64,000 nt of DNA. It comes from Celeribacter baekdonensis. Its GTDB lineage: Bacteria > Pseudomonadota > Alphaproteobacteria > Rhodobacterales > Rhodobacteraceae. A program made the translations under genes and the position numbers. Under the pieces are notes generated by a model that was not told the DNA's origin, did no database searches, and saw nothing but the letters and a program-made list of their open reading frames with translations. Below, piece by piece: positions 50,449-59,932 of the stretch (the first letter of the stretch is position 1; each line of letters begins with the position of its first letter). The stretch lies in the NCBI RefSeq assembly GCF_003047105.1, contig NZ_CP028475.1, positions 496,001 to 560,000 of the forward strand, read 5' to 3'.

Positions 50449-51112
50449 TTTGGAAAATCCGATAGCCGAGGCCGCGCTGGGTTTCGATGCTCACACTTGA
50501 GGCCGCGAGCTTTTTGCGCAGCCGCGCGATGTAGAGTTCGATGGCGTTCAATCCCACATCGGCGTCATCAAAAGCGAAGAGCCCATCATAGAGACGTTTC
50601 TTACTCAGCGCGGCCTTTTGATTGCGCAACAACAGCCCCAAAAGCGTGGCCTCGCGCCGGGTCAAATTCAGCGGCACCCCCTCAAGGGTTGCACTCAATG
50701 TGGCAGGCGAAAATACCAGCGGTCCCAAAGAGATAGCATCCGATTTTTGATCCGCCTCACGCCGCACAAGGGCCCGTAGACGTGCTTCCAATTCGCGTTG
50801 ATCAAAGGGTTTGACCAGATAGTCATCGGCCCCAAGATCAAGGGCGGACACCCGGTCATCGACGGAAAACAATGCGGTCAGCATCAACACCGGCGTGCGG
50901 TCGCCACGCAGGCGCATGTCACGCAACAAGTCGGTGCCATTGCGGTCGGGCAGGTTGATGTCGAGCACAATCGCATCATAGCGTTGTACCGCCAGAAAAT
51001 CCTCCGCCGCCTCACAACATTCGGCAATGTCACAGGCCATGCCAGATTTGTCCAAACGAATGGCCACGGCTTCGGCGACATCGGCCGCATCTTCGACGAT
51101 CAATACCCGCAT
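50435..51112 (-). CDS. tctD: OmpR-family response regulator, TctD-like
   Basis: This 225-residue regulator has a receiver domain (LIVEDAADVAEAVAIRLD, phosphoacceptor in IVLDINLPDRNG, GADDYLVKPFDQREL). A winged-helix output domain follows (LTRREATLLGLLLRNQ, AIELYIARLRKKL, ETQRGLGYRIF). I start it at the ATG at 51112 after GGAG; a frame to 51148 is longer but lacks support. It is divergent from tctC across 181 bases, which should include its binding site. Confidence 0.88.
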   Translation of the reverse strand: MRVLIVEDAADVAEAVAIRLDKSGMACDIAECCEAAEDFLAVQRYDAIVLDINLPDRNGTDLLRDMRLRGDRTPVLMLTALFSVDDRVSALDLGADDYLVKPFDQRELEARLRALVRREADQKSDAISLGPLVFSPATLSATLEGVPLNLTRREATLLGLLLRNQKAALSKKRLYDGLFAFDDADVGLNAIELYIARLRKKLAASSVSIETQRGLGYRIFQNDAP

Positions 51113-51293
51113 GGTGCTCCGATCCTCCCGCTCCACAGACCTGCACAATCTGCCGTGACAGGTTCATGACAGCTTTGCAGTCTACACCTCCTTCATAGCC
51201 ATTCGCGAGGAGACCGCAAACCTGTGGTGCGTTGGCAATTGGATTTCGGGCGGCCTTACAGCCCGACAGACATAAATGTGGAGGAACATACAC

Positions 51294-52283
51294 ATGATCA
51301 TCAAGGCCACTCGCCTCACCGTTGCCGCAGCTTTGCTTGGCGCATCCACCCTTGGCGCTTTCGCGGACGGTTTCACCCCCGAGAACCCCGAATGTATCGC
51401 GCCCGCCAACCCCGGCGGCGGTTGGGATTTCACCTGCCGTCAGGTTGGAAAAACACTGCAAGACCTCGGCCTTCTTGAGAAGACCATGCAGGTTGTGAAC
51501 CTGGCTGGCGGCGGCGGCGGTGTGGCCTTTGCCGAAGTCGTCAACAAGCGCGCTGATGATAACGATCTGATCGTGGCCGCCTCATCCGCAACCGCAACCC
51601 GTCTGGCGCAGGGCGCGTTTCCAGGCAACACCATGGATCAAGTCCGTTGGTTGGCCTCAATCGGTGCCGATTACGGCGTGATCGCGGTGGCCAAGGACAG
51701 CGATATTGCCGATCTTCCAGCTCTGCTTGAAATGATCAAAACCGACCCGCGCTCCATCTCCGTTGCGGGCGGGTCCGCTGTGGGCGGTTGGGACCACCTC
51801 AAAGTTCTGATCGCGGCCAATGCCTATGGCGTCGACGATGTGCGCACCGTGAAATACATCGCATTTGATGGGGGTGGCGAGGCGGTGACCCAGCTTTTGG
51901 CCGGGTCTGTTCAGGCCTTCACCGGCGACATTTCCGAAGCCAAAGGCTTTGTCGACAGCGGTGACATCCGCGTGCTTGCCGTGTTGTCGCCTGAGCGTCT
52001 TGGTGGCGAATTTGCCGATTTCCCGACGGCAAAAGAGCAGGGCGTGGATGCCATCGGGGCCAATTGGCGCGGGTTCTACGCACCGGGCGACATGAGCGAT
52101 GAGGCCTATGACGCATGGGTGTCCAAAATCGCTGATCTCTATGCCACACCTGAGTGGAAAGAGATCATGGCCAACAACGGCATGGCACCGCTTGACCTGC
52201 AAGGCGCGGCTTTTGAGACCTTTGTGTCCGACAGTGTTGCGCAAATTCAAGCCATCTCGAAAGAGATTGGCATCATCAAATAA
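51294..52283 (+). CDS. tctC: TctC tricarboxylate-binding protein
   Basis: This 329-residue periplasmic protein has a signal peptide ending around LGAFA-DG and the TctC (Bug-type) core: ANPGGGWDFTCRQVGKTL, VVNLAGGGGGVAFAEVVNKR, YIAFDGGGEAVTQLLAGSVQ and EWKEIMANNGMAPLDL. It binds the substrate for the TctAB permease. GGAGG lies nine bases upstream of the ATG at 51294. Confidence 0.9.
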   Translation: MIIKATRLTVAAALLGASTLGAFADGFTPENPECIAPANPGGGWDFTCRQVGKTLQDLGLLEKTMQVVNLAGGGGGVAFAEVVNKRADDNDLIVAASSATATRLAQGAFPGNTMDQVRWLASIGADYGVIAVAKDSDIADLPALLEMIKTDPRSISVAGGSAVGGWDHLKVLIAANAYGVDDVRTVKYIAFDGGGEAVTQLLAGSVQAFTGDISEAKGFVDSGDIRVLAVLSPERLGGEFADFPTAKEQGVDAIGANWRGFYAPGDMSDEAYDAWVSKIADLYATPEWKEIMANNGMAPLDLQGAAFETFVSDSVAQIQAISKEIGIIK

Positions 52284-52308
52284 GCCATTTGGTTTGCGAT
52301 GATGTGAT

Positions 52309-52333
52309 GGGCGCCGCATCCGTTGCGGCGCCC
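52309..52333 (+). promoter_or_regulatory. Intercistronic hairpin between tctC and tctB
   Basis: GGGCGCCGCA and TGCGGCGCCC form a perfect ten-base stem with a five-base loop and no T-run. Such hairpins after the binding-protein gene usually protect its mRNA or partly attenuate downstream expression. Confidence 0.6.
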
Positions 52334-52383
52334 CGCTCATATCCATCACTGCTTCGTTTCCACATCCTCCAAAGGAGATCCCC

Positions 52384-52815
52384 ATGAGTGATCGTATTTT
52401 TGGTTTGGTTGGCCTGCTTATTGCCATCGGCTTTGCCTTTGCCGCCTTGGCGATCGAGGAAAGTTTCCTCTCCGATGCGGTTGGTCCCAAAGCCTTTCCG
52501 CTGATCATTGCCACCATTCTCGGCCTCAGCTCCATCGCCATCGCGCTCAAACCCGATGCGTCGCCCACTTGGCCAAGCCTTGGCCGTTTTGTCGAAATTA
52601 TCGCGGCGGCTGTGGTGATGATGCTGTACGCCGAATTGCTTCCCGTCTTTGGTTTCGTGATCGCCACCGCCTTTGCTGCCGCCTATCTGACATGGCGTCT
52701 TGGGTCGGGCGCGGTGGCCACCGTGCTGACCGGCGTTGGCACCTCGGTCGGGATTTATGTCATCTTTCACCTCGTGCTTGGCCTCTCGCTCGCGCGCGGC
52801 CCGTTTGGGTTTTAA
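52384..52815 (+). CDS. tctB: TctB small permease subunit
   Basis: This 143-residue protein has four predicted membrane segments (for example IFGLVGLLIAIGFAFAALAI and EIIAAAVVMMLYAELLPVFG), typical of TctB. AAAGGAGAT precedes the ATG. It works with TctA as the membrane part of the transporter. Confidence 0.88.
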   Translation: MSDRIFGLVGLLIAIGFAFAALAIEESFLSDAVGPKAFPLIIATILGLSSIAIALKPDASPTWPSLGRFVEIIAAAVVMMLYAELLPVFGFVIATAFAAAYLTWRLGSGAVATVLTGVGTSVGIYVIFHLVLGLSLARGPFGF

Positions 52816-52827
52816 AGGACCACCATC

Positions 52828-54369
52828 ATGGACACTTTTATGTCTCTCGCGGATGGTTTTGCCATTGCACTGACGTGGCAGAACATCCTTTTGGCCCTGT
52901 TGGGCTGTTTTCTCGGCACCATTATGGGCGCGCTTCCGGGGCTTGGTCCGTCAAACGGCGTGGCGATCTTGATCCCGCTGGCCTTTACCCTCGGTCTTGG
53001 CGCTACACCCTCGCTGATCTTGCTCACGTCTGTTTATTACGGCGCGATGTATGGCGGGCGGATTTCCTCCATCCTGCTCAACATTCCCGGCGATGAACCG
53101 GCGATGATGACCTGTCTGGACGGCTATCCGATGGCGCAAAAGGGCATGGCAGGACAGGCGCTGTCGCTCTCTGGGATCGCCTCTTTCGTGGGTGCGTTTT
53201 TTGCCACTTGGGGGCTGATTTTCCTCGCGCCGCAGCTTGTTAAGATTGCGCTTTTGTTTGGTCCCGCCGAATATTTCGCACTGTTTGCTTTGGCCTTTAT
53301 GACCTTGGGCGGCGTGTCTTCGACCAACCAAGCCAAATCGGCCTTTGCCGCAGCACTCGGTCTTGGTCTTGCGATGATCGGCGTCGATACTCAAACCGGT
53401 GTGCCGCGTTTTACCTTTGGCGAAGTGCACCTCTATGATGGCTTGGATTTCCTCGTGGCTATCGTTGGCCTGTTTGCGCTCTCCGAAGTGTTCATCTTTT
53501 TGGAACACCGCCACGGGGATGCCGACGGCACGGCGTCGAAAATCAAGGTCGGGCGTCTCACCCCGCCGCTCTCGATGCTCAAACAAACCACGCCGACCAT
53601 GATCCGCTCCACGCTTTTGGGCTTCTTGGCGGGGGTTTTGCCGGGGGCAGGGGCATCGCTTGGGTCGTTCATCTCCTATTCGTTTGAAAAGCGGTTGGTC
53701 GATAAAGATGGCAAAACCTTTGGCAAAGGCGATCCGCGCGGTGTGGCCGCCCCAGAGGCCGGCAACAATGCCGCCGCCGGTGGTGCGCTTGTGCCGATGT
53801 TGGCGCTGGGTGTGCCGGGCTCTGGCACCACGGCGGTGTTGTTGGCGGTGCTTTTGTCGCTCAACATCACGCCGGGGCCACTGTTGTTTTCGCAAAACCC
53901 GGATGTGGTCTGGGGCCTGATCGCGGCGCTGTTCATCGCCAACTTCATGCTCTTGGCGATGAACATTCCGATGGTCGGCCTGTTCACCCGCGTGTTGATG
54001 GTGCCGCCGCGGATTTTGATGCCGGTGGTTGCCATGGTGTCTTTCGTTGGCATCTACGGCATTTCGGGCTCGTCTTTTGATCTGTTGGTCATGGTGGGTT
54101 TCGGCATGTTGGGCTGGATCTTGCGCAAGTTCGACGTGCCGCTGGTTCCGATCATCCTTGGCACTTTGTTGGGCAATGCGATGGAAAACAACCTGCGCCG
54201 GGCGATCACCATCGACAATGGCAATTGGCTAACCTTGGTCGATAGCCCGCTGTCGATCACACTTTGGTTGATTGCCATCGTCGGGTTTATTTTGCCGCTG
54301 ATCATTGGCCGTAAAGTGAAATCGAAAATGCACGCGCCACGGGACGAAGAAGGCTCTCTCGCCGACTGA
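52828..54369 (+). CDS. tctA: TctA large permease subunit
   Basis: This 513-residue integral membrane protein has about twelve hydrophobic segments and the family's conserved stretches: LGTIMGALPGLGPSNGVAIL, RISSILLNIPGDEPAMMTCL, and LGVPGSGTTAVLLAVLLSLN. It starts twelve bases after tctB with a good ribosome site. It forms the main ion-coupled channel of the transporter. Confidence 0.92.
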   Translation: MDTFMSLADGFAIALTWQNILLALLGCFLGTIMGALPGLGPSNGVAILIPLAFTLGLGATPSLILLTSVYYGAMYGGRISSILLNIPGDEPAMMTCLDGYPMAQKGMAGQALSLSGIASFVGAFFATWGLIFLAPQLVKIALLFGPAEYFALFALAFMTLGGVSSTNQAKSAFAAALGLGLAMIGVDTQTGVPRFTFGEVHLYDGLDFLVAIVGLFALSEVFIFLEHRHGDADGTASKIKVGRLTPPLSMLKQTTPTMIRSTLLGFLAGVLPGAGASLGSFISYSFEKRLVDKDGKTFGKGDPRGVAAPEAGNNAAAGGALVPMLALGVPGSGTTAVLLAVLLSLNITPGPLLFSQNPDVVWGLIAALFIANFMLLAMNIPMVGLFTRVLMVPPRILMPVVAMVSFVGIYGISGSSFDLLVMVGFGMLGWILRKFDVPLVPIILGTLLGNAMENNLRRAITIDNGNWLTLVDSPLSITLWLIAIVGFILPLIIGRKVKSKMHAPRDEEGSLAD

Positions 54370-54381
54370 GGCGAGAGACTG

Positions 54382-54418
54382 GCGGGTGTTTGGGCTCAGG
54401 TCGCAAACGCCCGCTTTT
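54382..54418 (+). terminator. Terminator after tctA
   Basis: GCGGGTGTTTG (54382-54392) pairs with CAAACGCCCGC (54404-54414) with one G-U pair, followed by TTTT. It lies between the convergent tctA and LysR genes and may act in both directions. Confidence 0.7.
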
Positions 54419-54428
54419 GCTCACAGCT

Positions 54429-55295
54429 CTATTTTTGCCGCAAGACCGAAATCAAGTCTTGTGCGGCGCCTCGCAGCGGGTGGCCACGGCGAAAAAACAG
54501 GATCAACGGCACATTCGGCATGTGACGCACCGGGCGACAGATCAGGTCGGGCGTGGTGAGCCGATCCGCCGTCAACCGATCAATCACCCCAATTCCGCCA
54601 CAGCTCGCCACCATTTCGCAGACCGTTGAACAAAACGGCACTTCGCAGCTTGGGCGGTAACTCAGCCCGTGGTGTTGAAAGGCGGATCGGATCGCATCTC
54701 CCATGGGGGACCAGCTTGGGTCATAGGCGACCAACGCGTCATCTGCGAGATGATCGAGGGTCAGTTCCGGGGCGGCGCTCAGGCGATGGCGCGCCCGCAT
54801 CACCGCCCAAAGCGGCACTTCCATCAGCGTCTCAGCCTGAAAATCCGCCTTGGTCGGAAAGGCCATTTGCAGCCCAAAATCCGAGCGCCCCGTGCGCACG
54901 TCTTCTTCGGGATCGGTGACCCAAAGCCGCAATCCCCGTGGCCAGCCTTCAAATCCCGCTTGCGCCAATTTTGGCCCCAAAAAACCCTCGACAATTGCGG
55001 GGGTGGCGGACAGGCGCACTTGTGAAATGTCGTCATGGCGCAGGCTGCGAATGCGCTCATTGACCCGCGCTTGGGTGGCAAAGATGCCCGTGACTTCGGC
55101 AAAAAGCGCCTGCGCCTCAGAGGTGGGTTCAAGCCGGTTGCCAACCCGTTGAAACAACATCAGACCGAGCCGAGATTCGAGACGTTTGATCTGGCCGCTG
55201 ACGGCGGGCTGTGACACGCCCAGCACGCGGGCGGTTTCGGTGGTGGTGCCCACACGCATCAGCGTGCCAAACAACTCGATTTCACGCAGATTCAT
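54429..55295 (-). CDS. LysR-family transcriptional regulator
   Basis: This 288-residue protein has an N-terminal HTH (TETARVLGVSQPAVSGQIKR) and a typical periplasmic-binding-like effector domain. The ATG at 55295 with GAGGTG just upstream gives the usual MNLREIELF start. It is divergent from the beta-lactamase-like hydrolase, and the 100-base AT-rich gap should hold its binding site. It probably regulates the hydrolase/peptide cluster rather than tctCBA, with which it converges. Confidence 0.88.
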   Translation of the reverse strand: MNLREIELFGTLMRVGTTTETARVLGVSQPAVSGQIKRLESRLGLMLFQRVGNRLEPTSEAQALFAEVTGIFATQARVNERIRSLRHDDISQVRLSATPAIVEGFLGPKLAQAGFEGWPRGLRLWVTDPEEDVRTGRSDFGLQMAFPTKADFQAETLMEVPLWAVMRARHRLSAAPELTLDHLADDALVAYDPSWSPMGDAIRSAFQHHGLSYRPSCEVPFCSTVCEMVASCGGIGVIDRLTADRLTTPDLICRPVRHMPNVPLILFFRRGHPLRGAAQDLISVLRQK

Positions 55296-55404
55296 TATCA
55301 CCTCAGTTATAGAATGACTATTTTATATAATTTTACTTATCATAAATGCGGGTGCTATCCAAGATCAACAGCGGCAAAAGCCGTATCTCAGGAGTGACAC
55401 CCGT
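55296..55404. promoter_or_regulatory. AT-rich divergent promoter region of the LysR/hydrolase pair
   Basis: The stretch contains TTATA (55307-55311) and TATAA (55326-55330) as inverted arms in a strongly AT-rich segment. This is consistent with a LysR binding box of the T-N11-A type. Exact promoter boxes cannot be assigned. Confidence 0.4.
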
Positions 55405-56340
55405 ATGTTTTTGACCCAGACCCAAGAGTGGACCCGCCGTGGCGCGGCCTTGATGGCCGAGATGCAGGCGCATTTTGATCATCGCGGGTTGCGGGCCGAT
55501 GCCATGGGGTTGGTGGTGTTTGAACGGGGTGCATCCGGTCAGGCCGAAGGCTTTGCCTGGCGCGGTGATTGGCCGTGTTACCCCTGTTCTTTGGTCAAGG
55601 TCTTTCATCTGGTGCATGGGCTGTCCATGGTCGAGCGCGCTCAGATTGCGATGCACGCCGACCTTGATCGAGCCTTGCGCGACATGATCCTGTGGTCATC
55701 GAATACGGCGACCAATTACGTGATTGATCTGGTGACGGGCACGACGGGGGACACGTTGCTGTCGGGGCAGGCGTTTGACGAGTGGCGCACGGCGCGGGAG
55801 CGACTGAACGGGTTTTTTACCGATCTCGGTTGGGCGGAGTTTGCGGGGTGCAACCTGTCGCAAAAGCTGATGGACGACACGCGCTATGGCCGCGAAGCGC
55901 AATATGCCGGGGCCGACGGGGCCTATTTGAACGTGCTCACGCCGCTCTCAGTGGCGCGATTGATGTGGGAGCTGTTTGAGGGCGATGTGCCGCTTTCTGG
56001 GCCGTATCTAGAGCGTGCGCGCGGGGAATTGTCGCGTGTGTCGACGCATCCAGAGGCCAAAAATTCGGCCTATCAACTGACTGAATTTCTTGGTGGTGGT
56101 CTGCCGGATGGCACCGAGCTGTGGAGCAAAGCCGGGCATAATCTATGGACCGGCGCATTGGAAAGCTCCTATTTCAAACACGACATGCTGCGTTGGGTGC
56201 GCCCGGATGGCCGCCCGATCTATGTGGTTTTGATGACCAAAGGTCAGGCCTTGGCGGAGACCGATCCACAGGTGTTCCCCGACATCGGGCAGCTGCTTTA
56301 TGCGCGGCTGAATATGGCCGAGCCGGTCGAGGCGCTGTGA
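55405..56340 (+). CDS. Serine hydrolase, class-A beta-lactamase fold
   Basis: This 311-residue protein has the penicillin-recognition motifs: SLVK (Ser62, Lys65), SNT at about 99-101 in place of SDN, and SKAG around 247 in place of KTG. There is no obvious signal peptide, so it is probably cytoplasmic, which is unusual for a beta-lactamase. It overlaps the iminopeptidase start by one base. A peptidase or amide-hydrolase role in peptide metabolism is more likely than antibiotic resistance. Confidence 0.75.
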   Translation: MFLTQTQEWTRRGAALMAEMQAHFDHRGLRADAMGLVVFERGASGQAEGFAWRGDWPCYPCSLVKVFHLVHGLSMVERAQIAMHADLDRALRDMILWSSNTATNYVIDLVTGTTGDTLLSGQAFDEWRTARERLNGFFTDLGWAEFAGCNLSQKLMDDTRYGREAQYAGADGAYLNVLTPLSVARLMWELFEGDVPLSGPYLERARGELSRVSTHPEAKNSAYQLTEFLGGGLPDGTELWSKAGHNLWTGALESSYFKHDMLRWVRPDGRPIYVVLMTKGQALAETDPQVFPDIGQLLYARLNMAEPVEAL

Positions 56341-57293
56341 TGACGCACGGTTTTGATCCCACGCCGGCTTGGTTTGGCGATTGGATGCCAGTCGGGCAAG
56401 GGCATCGGATTTGGATTGAGCAGTCCGGCAATCCCAAGGGCAAACCTGTGGTGGTGCTCCATGGTGGTCCGGGCGGCAGCAGTGGCCCCGAACTCCGTCG
56501 GTTTCATGACCCAGAGCGCTACCGCATCATCACCTTTGATCAACGCGGCTGTGGCCGCTCGACGCCTTTTGCCTCCATTGACGCCAACACCACATGGGAT
56601 TTGCTCGCCGATCTCGAAATCCTGCGCGCATATCTCAATTTGGAGCGCTGGCAGGTGGTTGGCGGCTCATGGGGCTCCACCTTGGCGCTGGCCTATGCGG
56701 TGCGCCATCCAGAACGGATCAGCGAATTGGTCTTGCGTGGGATTTTCCTTGGGACAGAGGCCGAGGTGGCATGGTTTTACCAATCCGGGGCCTCGATGAT
56801 TTTCCCCGAAGCCTTTGCCGATTTCTGCGCGCCGATCCCCGTGGCAGAGCAAAACGATCTTTTGGCGGCCTATCACGCCCGGTTGTTTGGCACCGACCCG
56901 GTGGCGCAATTGGCCTGTGCGCAGGCCTGGAGCCGATGGGAGGGCGCGGCGCTGTCGCTTATTCCCGATCCGGTGCGTATCGCCGACTTCGAAACGCCCG
57001 AGACCGCCACGGCTTTGGCGCGGATCGAATGCCACTATTTCACCCAAGGCTGTTTCTTTGAAACGGACGGTTGGCTTTTGACCCAACTCGACGCGCTGCG
57101 CGGCATCCCCGGTCATATCGTCCATGGCCGCTACGACATGGTGACGCCGATGCGCAGTGCTCATCTTTTGGCGCAGGGCTGGCCTCAGGCGGGCCTGAGC
57201 ATTGTCGATGACGCGGGTCATGCCGGGGCCGAGCCAGGCATCACATCGGCAATGATCGCCGTAACCCAAGGCTTTGCGGATCTTCCGCCCTGA
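56340..57293 (+). CDS. pip: Proline iminopeptidase
   Basis: This 317-residue alpha/beta hydrolase has HGGPGGSSGPELRRFHDPER (oxyanion region), FDQRGCGRSTP, the nucleophile elbow GGSWGS (Ser110), HGRYDMVTP (acid) and DDAGHAG (His). These are hallmarks of Pip, which removes N-terminal proline from peptides. The start at 56340 overlaps the upstream stop. It fits a peptide-utilisation cluster with the transporter that follows. Confidence 0.9.
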   Translation: MTHGFDPTPAWFGDWMPVGQGHRIWIEQSGNPKGKPVVVLHGGPGGSSGPELRRFHDPERYRIITFDQRGCGRSTPFASIDANTTWDLLADLEILRAYLNLERWQVVGGSWGSTLALAYAVRHPERISELVLRGIFLGTEAEVAWFYQSGASMIFPEAFADFCAPIPVAEQNDLLAAYHARLFGTDPVAQLACAQAWSRWEGAALSLIPDPVRIADFETPETATALARIECHYFTQGCFFETDGWLLTQLDALRGIPGHIVHGRYDMVTPMRSAHLLAQGWPQAGLSIVDDAGHAGAEPGITSAMIAVTQGFADLPP

Positions 57294-57356
57294 CCAGATT
57301 TCACACAACGACCCCCGAAATGGGGGCATCTTCTCTTCCAACAGATTGGACACTCT

Positions 57357-58958
57357 ATGACACAGACGATACCCCACCCTCTCAAACCTCTCCTGATGCG
57401 CAGCGCCGCTGTCGTGCTTGTTGTGTCGATGGCCACCGCCGCCATGGCCGAAACCACGCTCAACCGGGGCAATTTGGATGACCCTGAATCGCTTGATCCG
57501 CATCGCACCTCGACATTGGCCGAGGCCAACCTGATGCGTGATCTGTTCAGCGGTTTGGTGTCACTTGACGCTGGCGCGCATCTGATTGCGGGCGCGGCCG
57601 AAAGCTGGGCCGTCTCTGAGGATGGACTGACCTACACCTTTACCCTGCGTGCCAATGGCACATGGTCGGACGGCAGCCCGGTGACGGCAGAGGATTTCGT
57701 CTATTCGTGGCGCCGGGTGGTGACGCCTGAAACGGCGGCTGAATATGCCTATATGCTTGCCCCGGTGAAAAACGCCTCTGCGATCACGGCGGGCGAACTG
57801 GCCCCCGAGACATTGGGGATCAAGGCTCTTGATGCTCATACGCTTGAGATTTCGCTCAACGCGCCGACACCGTATTTCTTGCAAATGCTGACGCATCAAT
57901 CGACCTATCCGGTGCAAAAGGCCAATATTGACGCTTTTGGCAATGCGTTCACCAAGCCCGGCAATCTGGTGTCAAACGGGGCTTATGTTTTGGCGGATTT
58001 CGTCCCCAATGATCACATCACCCTGACCAAAAACGACGCGTTCTTTGCCGCCGACACGGTGTCGATTGAGACGGTGAACTATTTCCCCACCGCCGATGCC
58101 GCCGCCGCAGTCAAACGGTTTGAGGCGGGCGAGTTGGACATCAATCGCGATTTTCCGACAGAGCAAACCGAAGATTTGAGCGCCAAACTGGGCGATCAAT
58201 TGCGGGTCGGACCGATCCTTGGCACCTATTACTACGGGTTCAAAATGGACAAAGCCCCATGGAACAACCCAAAGCTGCGCCAGGCGATTTCGATGTTGAT
58301 TGACCGCGAATTCCTGGCCGAAAAAGTGTGGCAGGACACGATGTTGCCAGCCTATTCGTTCGTACCACCGGGCATTGATGGCTATGATGGCGTGGCTTTG
58401 GATTATGCCGATATGTCGCCTTTGGACCGCGAAGATGCCGCTGTGGCCATCCTGACCGATCTTGGCTACGGGCCGCAAAACCCGCTGGCGATGGAGCTGC
58501 GTTACAACACCTCCGACAACAACACCAACACCGCCGTGGCGATTCAAGAAATGCTTGCGCCCTTTGGCATTCAGGTCAGCCTGGTCAATGCCGACACCAA
58601 ATCGCATTATGGTCATCTTGAGGCCAAGGGCGATTTCGACATCGCCCGCGCCGCGTGGTTTGCCGATTATTCCGACCCGGAGAACTTCTTGTCGCTGTGT
58701 TCCTCTGGGACGGGCAACAATTACACGCAATATTCCAGCGCTGCGTTTGATGATCTGATGGCACAAGCCGCAAATGAGGCCGACCCAGTCCAGCGCATGG
58801 CCGATCTCGCAAAGGCTGAAGCCGTCGGTGTCGCACAGGATTTGTGTGTCATGCCTTTGATGTTCTACAGCTATCACAACCTCGTCTCGGACCGGATTTC
58901 CGGCTGGCAAGACAATGTGATGGACGTCCATCCGAGCCGCTTCCTGAGCGTCGAGTAA
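57357..58958 (+). CDS. oppA: Oligopeptide-binding protein OppA-like
   Basis: This 533-residue protein has a signal peptide (RSAAVVLVVSMATAAMA-ET). The extracellular solute-binding family 5 core follows: LNRGNLDDPESLDPHRTSTL, DGLTYTFTLRANGTWSDGSP and VTAEDFVYSWRRVVTPETAA. It should deliver peptides to the permease encoded downstream. A 50-base gap with a UUCG hairpin follows. Confidence 0.9.
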   Translation: MTQTIPHPLKPLLMRSAAVVLVVSMATAAMAETTLNRGNLDDPESLDPHRTSTLAEANLMRDLFSGLVSLDAGAHLIAGAAESWAVSEDGLTYTFTLRANGTWSDGSPVTAEDFVYSWRRVVTPETAAEYAYMLAPVKNASAITAGELAPETLGIKALDAHTLEISLNAPTPYFLQMLTHQSTYPVQKANIDAFGNAFTKPGNLVSNGAYVLADFVPNDHITLTKNDAFFAADTVSIETVNYFPTADAAAAVKRFEAGELDINRDFPTEQTEDLSAKLGDQLRVGPILGTYYYGFKMDKAPWNNPKLRQAISMLIDREFLAEKVWQDTMLPAYSFVPPGIDGYDGVALDYADMSPLDREDAAVAILTDLGYGPQNPLAMELRYNTSDNNTNTAVAIQEMLAPFGIQVSLVNADTKSHYGHLEAKGDFDIARAAWFADYSDPENFLSLCSSGTGNNYTQYSSAAFDDLMAQAANEADPVQRMADLAKAEAVGVAQDLCVMPLMFYSYHNLVSDRISGWQDNVMDVHPSRFLSVE

Positions 58959-58965
58959 ACCATCT

Positions 58966-58987
58966 CCCTCGGCCTTCGGGCCGGGGG
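58966..58987 (+). promoter_or_regulatory. UUCG-capped intercistronic hairpin after oppA
   Basis: CGGCC (58970-58974), TTCG and GGCCG (58979-58983) form a stable stem that extends to nine pairs with one wobble. There is no T-run, so it probably stabilises the binding-protein mRNA rather than ending transcription. Confidence 0.65.
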
Positions 58988-59008
58988 CCATCCCCGGAGG
59001 ACGCGCCG

Positions 59009-59932
59009 ATGCTCCGCTATATCCTGAGGCGCCTTGCGACCGCCATTCCGACGCTTTTTGCCGTCATCACCCTGTCGTTTTTCATGATGCGTATCGCGCC
59101 CGGTGGTCCGTTTGACCAAGAGCGCGCCCTGGACCCGGTGATCCGCGCCAATATGGAAGCGGCCTATCACCTCGATCTGCCGCTGTGGCACCAATATCTG
59201 ATGTATCTCGGCAATCTGGTCCAAGGCGATCTGGGGCCAAGTTTCACCATGCCCGAATTCACCGTCGCCGAACTGTTCAAATCGGGGCTACCGGTCTCTG
59301 TCCAATTGGGCGGCTGGGCCTTGCTGACGGCGCTGATCCTCGGCGGAATTTTGGGCATCATGGCGGCGCTGCGCCAAAACGGTTGGGTGGATTTGGCCGT
59401 GGTGTCGATTGCAACCGCGGGCAGCACAATCCCGACCTTTGTCGTCGCCCCGGTGTTTCAGTTGGTCTTTGGCCTGAGCTTGATGTGGTTGCCTGTTGGC
59501 GGCTGGCAAGACGGGGCGGTCCAAAACATGATCGGCCCTGTGGTGTGCCTGATGTTGCCGCAACTCGCCGTGGTCGCGCGCCTGATGCGCGGGTCTATGA
59601 TTGAAGCCTTGCGTGCCCATCACATCCGCACGGCGCGGGCCATGGGCCTGTCCGATTGGTCGGTGATCGGCCGCCACGCTTTGCGCTCCGCCGTTTTGCC
59701 GGTGGTGTCCTATGCGGGGCCTGCGGCGGCGGCGTTGTTGACCGGGTCCGTCGTGGTCGAAACCATCTTTTCCGTGCCGGGTGTGGGGCGGTATTTTGTC
59801 GATGCGGCGCTCAATCGCGATTACACTGTGGTGATGGGTGCGGTCGTGGTGGTGGCGATTTTCACCATTCTTTTCAATCTGATCGTGGATGTTCTTTATG
59901 CGGTTATTGATCCGAGGGTGCGCTATGCGTGA
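59009..59932 (+). CDS. oppB: Oligopeptide permease OppB-like
   Basis: This 307-residue permease begins LRYILRRLATAIPTLFAVIT, the typical DppB/OppB start. It has six hydrophobic segments and the EAA loop (EALRAHHIRTARAMGLSDWS). The ATG at 59009 follows GGAGG. It overlaps the OppC gene by eight bases. Confidence 0.92.
   Translation: MLRYILRRLATAIPTLFAVITLSFFMMRIAPGGPFDQERALDPVIRANMEAAYHLDLPLWHQYLMYLGNLVQGDLGPSFTMPEFTVAELFKSGLPVSVQLGGWALLTALILGGILGIMAALRQNGWVDLAVVSIATAGSTIPTFVVAPVFQLVFGLSLMWLPVGGWQDGAVQNMIGPVVCLMLPQLAVVARLMRGSMIEALRAHHIRTARAMGLSDWSVIGRHALRSAVLPVVSYAGPAAAALLTGSVVVETIFSVPGVGRYFVDAALNRDYTVVMGAVVVVAIFTILFNLIVDVLYAVIDPRVRYA

Noticed and set aside
51657..52667. 336-codon reverse frame opposite tctC and tctB
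   Set aside because: Antisense to two clear transporter genes with ribosome sites; no domain seen.
57312..57326. Small CCCCC-GAAAT-GGGGG hairpin after pip as a terminator
   Set aside because: The stem is only five pairs with no T-run, and the operon appears to continue into oppA.
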